15,708 bases of DNA, taken from positions 1 to 15,708 of the forward strand of contig CBDUXP010000083.1 in NCBI GenBank assembly GCA_965371225.1, read 5' to 3'. The position numbers and the translations under genes are program-made. This document shows positions 13,945-15,708 of this stretch, piece by piece. Below the pieces are notes generated by a model. It saw only the letters and a list, made by a program, of their open reading frames with translations, did not search any database and was not told where the DNA came from. Within the stretch, counting starts at the first letter, position 1; the number at the start of each line of letters is the position of its first letter. This DNA is from CBDUXP01 sp965371225 [NCBI: uncultured bacterium]. GTDB lineage: Bacteria; Abyssobacteria; SURF-5; CBDUXP01.

Positions 13945-15444
13945 ATGGATATTGCCGTTAGCACCGCCGCCGGAAGGGATCAGACCGCCGATGTGTTGAT
14001 CGTGGGGATTCCCGCGGACACGACGACTGTGCCACCGGCCCTTCGCGAGGTGAACGCGTTAGTCGGCGGCCTGTTGGCGGAGGATGTGGGGAGTGGCGCG
14101 CTGAAGGGCAAGCTCGGGGACTGCACCTGGTACCGGCCGCCGCTCGGGTCCAAGCTGACGCACGTGCTCGCCGTGGGCACGGGCAGCGCGCCGGGCCTGG
14201 ACGCGGGCGCGATCCGCAAGGCGGCGTACGTCGCCATGCAGGCCGCGGCGGGAAAGAAAGCGAAGTCCGTGGCGGTGCACGTGTTTGGGAAGGGGAGCCG
14301 TCCCGATCCCGCCGAGGCGGCGGGGGCTTTTGCGGAAGGGGCAGTGCTCGCGTCGTTCAACCCGAAGAATTGGGTGAGCAACTCTGAAGAGGACGGTCAC
14401 CACGAGATCGAGCGCCTGACCATCGCCGGGGTGCCGGGCGGGCAGGCTGCCCGGGCCCGCAAGGCGGTGGAGCGCGGGCGCATCCTCGGCGAGGCAGCGA
14501 ACCTCACGAAATTCCTCCAGAACGAACCGGCGAACGCCATGACGCCGACCCACTTGGCCAAGCAGGCCCGGGCGGTGGGGAAGCGCTACGGCCTGTCCGT
14601 TACCGTGCTGTCCAAAGCGCAGTGCGAGAAGCTCGGGATGGGTTCCTACGTGTCGGTGTCGAACGGCAGCGTGCAGCCGCCGCAGTTTCTGGTGGTGCGG
14701 TACCAGGGCCGCAAATCGTCGGAGACGACACTCGCCCTGGTGGGCAAGGGGGTGACCTTCGATAGCGGCGGCATCAGCATCAAACCGTCCGCGGGCATGG
14801 AAGAGATGAAGTACGACATGAGCGGGGCGGCCACGGTGCTCGGCGCCATGCAGGCCATCGCGCAGCTCAAGCCCGCCGCGAACGTGGTGGGCATCTGCCC
14901 GTGCACGGAAAACATGCCCAGCGGCACGGCGACGAAGCCCGGGGACATCGTGCGCGCGATGAACGGGAAGACCATCGAAGTCATCAACACCGATGCAGAA
15001 GGGCGTCTCATCTTGGCCGACGCGTTGTGTTACGCCGTCGAGAAAGTGGGGGCGTCCCACATGGTCGATCTCGCAACCCTCACGGGGGCGTGCATCATCG
15101 CGCTGGGTCACGAATACGCCGCGGCGATGGCGAATGATGCGGTGTGGCTGGACCAGGTGCTCGCGGCGGCCGACGCGGCCGGCGAGAAAGTCTGGGAGCT
15201 GCCCATGGACGACCGCTACGGTACGTTCATCAAGAGCAAGATTGCCGATATCAAGAACGTGGGCAATCGCGATGCGGGGACGATCGTGGCCGGGAAGTTC
15301 CTCGAGCACTTTGTGGGCGACACGCCCTGGGTCCATCTGGACATCGCCGGGGTGGCGTGGGTCGACTCGGCCGAGCCGGGCCTGCCGACGGGCGCGACGG
15401 CGGCCCCCCTCCGCACCCTGGTGGCTCTCGCGGAGTCGCTGTAG
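13945..15444 (+). CDS. pepA: Leucyl aminopeptidase, M17 family
   Basis: A 499-residue cytosolic M17 aminopeptidase that removes N-terminal Leu and related residues; the family is hexameric with two metals per subunit. The N-terminal domain (about 1-165) is variable. The catalytic domain carries LALVGKGVTFDSGGISIKPS (Lys268, Asp273, Lys280), MKYDMSGAATVLG (Asp291), and the family signature NTDAEGRLILADALCYA (Asp350, Glu352, Arg354). These align with the catalytic and metal residues of E. coli PepA at nearly the same numbers. Later blocks ATLTGACIIALG, NRDAGTIVAGKFLEHFV and HLDIAGVAW are also present. Full length is normal. E. coli PepA also binds DNA in Xer recombination and carAB control; whether this one does cannot be told. 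Start ATG with AAGGAG. Confidence 0.97.
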   Translation: MDIAVSTAAGRDQTADVLIVGIPADTTTVPPALREVNALVGGLLAEDVGSGALKGKLGDCTWYRPPLGSKLTHVLAVGTGSAPGLDAGAIRKAAYVAMQAAAGKKAKSVAVHVFGKGSRPDPAEAAGAFAEGAVLASFNPKNWVSNSEEDGHHEIERLTIAGVPGGQAARARKAVERGRILGEAANLTKFLQNEPANAMTPTHLAKQARAVGKRYGLSVTVLSKAQCEKLGMGSYVSVSNGSVQPPQFLVVRYQGRKSSETTLALVGKGVTFDSGGISIKPSAGMEEMKYDMSGAATVLGAMQAIAQLKPAANVVGICPCTENMPSGTATKPGDIVRAMNGKTIEVINTDAEGRLILADALCYAVEKVGASHMVDLATLTGACIIALGHEYAAAMANDAVWLDQVLAAADAAGEKVWELPMDDRYGTFIKSKIADIKNVGNRDAGTIVAGKFLEHFVGDTPWVHLDIAGVAWVDSAEPGLPTGATAAPLRTLVALAESL

Positions 15445-15456
15445 GCGGGGGGCGGG

Positions 15457-15609
15457 ATGAATCGCCGCCTCGTCGCCCTCCTGGGCCGCCACGCCCTCAC
15501 GTCCGGCGGCCTCGCCGTTGTGGCCCTCGGGCTCATCATGGCGCTGCCGATCCTGCTGGTGGAGGTGGATTTCCGCAGGCACCGGGCCCGTCGCCGCCCC
15601 GTCCGTTAG
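15457..15609 (+). CDS. Small single-span membrane protein (hypothetical)
   Basis: A 50-codon reading frame, 12 bp after pepA. The translation starts MNRRLVALLGRHALTSGG, then a hydrophobic stretch (about residues 18-35, LAVVALGLIMALPILLVE), then a very basic tail ending RRHRARRRPVR. One TM helix flanked by positive charge on both sides is plausible. GGGGGGCGGG lies directly before the ATG and may serve as a ribosome-binding site. I know no family for it. Support: composition, spacing to pepA, third-position G/C bias; no homology evidence. Confidence 0.5.
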   Translation: MNRRLVALLGRHALTSGGLAVVALGLIMALPILLVEVDFRRHRARRRPVR

Positions 15610-15708
15610 TCCCAGGCGGCTCCACGAGTCCCGGGCCGCCCATACCGCGCCCAGCCCGGGTGGCCACCCCCCGGGCCCCCCCGGGCCCCGCGGGGGGGGG
15701 TGGGGGGG
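15610..15708. other. Non-coding G/C-homopolymer terminus
   Basis: No gene seen. From about 15655 the sequence degenerates into C and G runs with several CCCGGG units and ends in two poly-G blocks separated by a T. It is strongly self-complementary and may be a terminator-like hairpin, or a sequencing/assembly artefact at a contig end. Confidence 0.6.

Noticed and set aside
14059-15582. 507-codon open frame on the minus strand
   Set aside because: Antisense to pepA, whose catalytic residues are all in place; His/Arg-rich composition is typical of a shadow frame.

Overview
The window looks like chromosomal DNA from a high-GC, Gram-negative (two-membrane) bacterium. The ribosomal cluster is bacterial. 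A PpiD-type periplasmic chaperone and a GspA/GspB pair (accessory factors of type II secretion) imply an inner membrane, a peptidoglycan layer and an outer membrane. I could not fix the phylum from sequence alone. An uncultured, deep-branching diderm lineage is plausible, and the low-complexity G/C end suggests a contig edge.

Region 1 (1-3959, plus strand) is the distal part of the spc/alpha ribosomal operon: map (5' truncated), infA, rpmJ, rpsM, rpsK, rpsD, rpoA, rplQ. Genes are tightly packed, and map/infA and infA/rpmJ each overlap by GTGA. The zinc-binding forms of L36 and S4 are present. RpoA carries an unusual proline-rich tail after its CTD.

Region 2 (4009-6833) has two divergent genes sharing a 158-bp intergenic region with back-to-back sigma70-type promoters. 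The minus-strand gene encodes a 303-aa protein with a possible Hpt-like helical domain that lacks the phospho-acceptor histidine, followed by a P/A/E-rich tail. The plus-strand gene encodes a PpiD/SurA-like membrane-anchored folding factor.

Region 3 (6834-12033, minus strand) holds a zinc-ribbon protein, then gspA (AAA+ ATPase, TM, C39-like region, peptidoglycan-binding domain), then an exceptionally large gspB (820 aa). GspB has a very acidic cytoplasmic half with six regularly spaced copies of a short (D/E)-(L/F)-D-A-(L/M)-(L/F) motif, one TM helix, a Pro/Ala-rich periplasmic stalk and a canonical C-terminal GspB domain. This architecture is the most unusual thing in the window. gspB and ppiD converge with their stop codons directly abutting.

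Region 4 (12177-13800, minus strand) is a tsaE gene (tRNA t6A synthesis ATPase) overlapping the end of a Nif3/DUF34 gene. Divergently, pepA (M17 leucyl aminopeptidase, 13945-15444, plus) is followed by a 50-codon gene for a single-span membrane peptide. The last ~100 bases are non-coding, G/C-homopolymeric and possibly artefactual.

Most genes here are housekeeping (translation, transcription, tRNA modification, protein turnover). The GspA/GspB/PpiD group is envelope-related. I see no tRNA, rRNA, CRISPR array, insertion sequence, phage gene or attachment site.
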